From positions 1 to 6,341 of the forward strand of contig JAAFHG010000235.1 in the NCBI GenBank assembly GCA_013297585.1: a stretch of 6,341 nt of DNA, given 5' to 3'. How positions within the stretch are numbered: the stretch's first letter is position 1; the number at the start of each line of letters is the position of its first letter. This DNA is from Chitinophagales bacterium. GTDB taxonomy: Bacteria > Bacteroidota > Bacteroidia > Chitinophagales > Chitinophagaceae. Made by a program: the position numbers and the translations under genes. Shown here one piece after another: positions 5,759-6,341 of this stretch. Under the pieces are notes generated by a model. The model saw nothing but the letters and a program-made list of their open reading frames with translations, was not told the origin of the DNA and did no database searches.

Positions 5759-6341
5759 TTAAGGTAAAAAATAGTTACCTTTTATATATAGCACGCATTC
5801 ACCGCCAATGGCTACACGGTCACCTTTACTTTCGCAATATAAAACACCACCACGCTCAGAAATTTGTTTAGCAAGCATATTGGTTTTGCCTAATTGTTTT
5901 GCCCAAAAAGGAATTAAGGTAGCATGTGCAGAACCTGTAACTGGATCTTCGCCTATAACAGAATTTGGTACAAAAAAACGACTTACAAAATCACAATCAT
6001 CGCCAGGTGCAGTGGCAATAATACCCATTGTATCAACTTTATTTAGCCAATTAAAATCTGGTTTTAAGTCAGCCACTTCTTTTTGCGTGTGATATACCAA
6101 TACATAATCTCTACTTTTAAGCATTTGATAAGGTTGATGCCCAATACCTTCAATTAATGCCAAGGGCTGATTACATATTTCAGGCATTCTACTTGGAAAA
6201 TCCATTTCCAATAAGCCATTACCCTTATTTACAACATACAAAGGCCCACTATTGCTATGGAATTCTATTGCTGTTTTTGGGTAATTGAGGTAATTAAAAA
6301 TAACAAAAGCCGTTGCCAAAGTAGGGTGACCAGCTAAATCC
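5759..6341 (-). CDS. PhzF-family isomerase/epimerase, 5' end cut off by the window
   Basis: The C-terminal 193 residues of a PhzF-like protein, a family with the diaminopimelate-epimerase fold that includes the PhzF isomerase of phenazine synthesis and many enzymes of unknown substrate, such as E. coli YddE. The reading frame is open to the right edge, where codons from 6340 down encode DLAGHPTLATAF, the family's 'DLCGHATLA' motif, with Gly in GHPT next to the conserved His. The second half carries GEDPVTGSAH, about 127 residues after that His, whose Asp corresponds to the conserved PhzF active-site Asp (D208). It also has the late ERGGVLYCESKGDRVAIGG stretch. The N-terminal domain with the catalytic Glu (E45 in PhzF) is outside the window. 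A family member is normally close to 260-300 residues, so roughly 70 are missing. Phenazine synthesis is not implied, as no other phz gene is seen. The stop is TAA, and a hairpin follows before rnhA. Confidence 0.92.
   Translation of the reverse strand, partial: DLAGHPTLATAFVIFNYLNYPKTAIEFHSNSGPLYVVNKGNGLLEMDFPSRMPEICNQPLALIEGIGHQPYQMLKSRDYVLVYHTQKEVADLKPDFNWLNKVDTMGIIATAPGDDCDFVSRFFVPNSVIGEDPVTGSAHATLIPFWAKQLGKTNMLAKQISERGGVLYCESKGDRVAIGGECVLYIKGNYFLP

Noticed and set aside
5668..6092. Two + strand open frames (5668-5871 and 5808-6092) over the rnhA start and the PhzF-family gene
   Set aside because: Both run antisense to well-recognised coding sequence or the hairpin spacer and have no family resemblance.
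6317..6319. TTG as a start codon for the PhzF-family gene
   Set aside because: The frame stays open and encodes the conserved DLAGHPT motif upstream of it, so the protein clearly begins beyond the window.

Overview
The window looks like chromosomal DNA from a member of the Bacteroidota, most likely a Chitinophagaceae-type organism. This rests on the moderately AT-rich sequence, the lack of clear Shine-Dalgarno motifs before the starts, two TAnnTTTG-type -7 boxes, a seven-TM plus AraC-type regulator architecture common in that phylum, and heptanucleotide-phased spacer repeats of a kind I recall from such genomes. The family-level assignment is an inference.

Layout from left to right. A small two-TM protein resembling DUF3592 is on the + strand (33-470). 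Everything else is on the - strand. A convergent gene at 509-1804 encodes an uncharacterised radical SAM enzyme. Behind it is a 129-bp spacer (1805-1933), most of it built from 7-bp units in unbroken phase. Then come a four-TM membrane protein with a soluble C-terminal domain (1934-2515) and purK, the N5-CAIR synthase of purine biosynthesis (2611-3729). A 171-bp spacer follows (3730-3900), holding a GC-enriched element with nested inverted repeats. Next are a seven-TM AraC-type regulator (3901-5142), ribonuclease HI (rnhA, 5218-5688), and the 3' two-thirds of a PhzF-family gene that runs off the right edge (5759-6341).

The genes do not form one obvious pathway. Every spacer between the - strand genes is 70-171 bp, and most hold a hairpin or promoter-like motif. 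The picture is therefore a run of mostly separate, same-direction transcription units: housekeeping (purK, rnhA), sensing or regulation (AraC type) and poorly characterised enzymes or membrane proteins. No mobile element, CRISPR array, tRNA or rRNA was seen. No spacer exceeds 300 bp.

The items most worth a second look are the heptad-phased spacer, the structured GC-rich element between the regulator and purK, and the radical SAM protein with extra cysteines next to its cluster motif. I found no convincing new multi-gene system.
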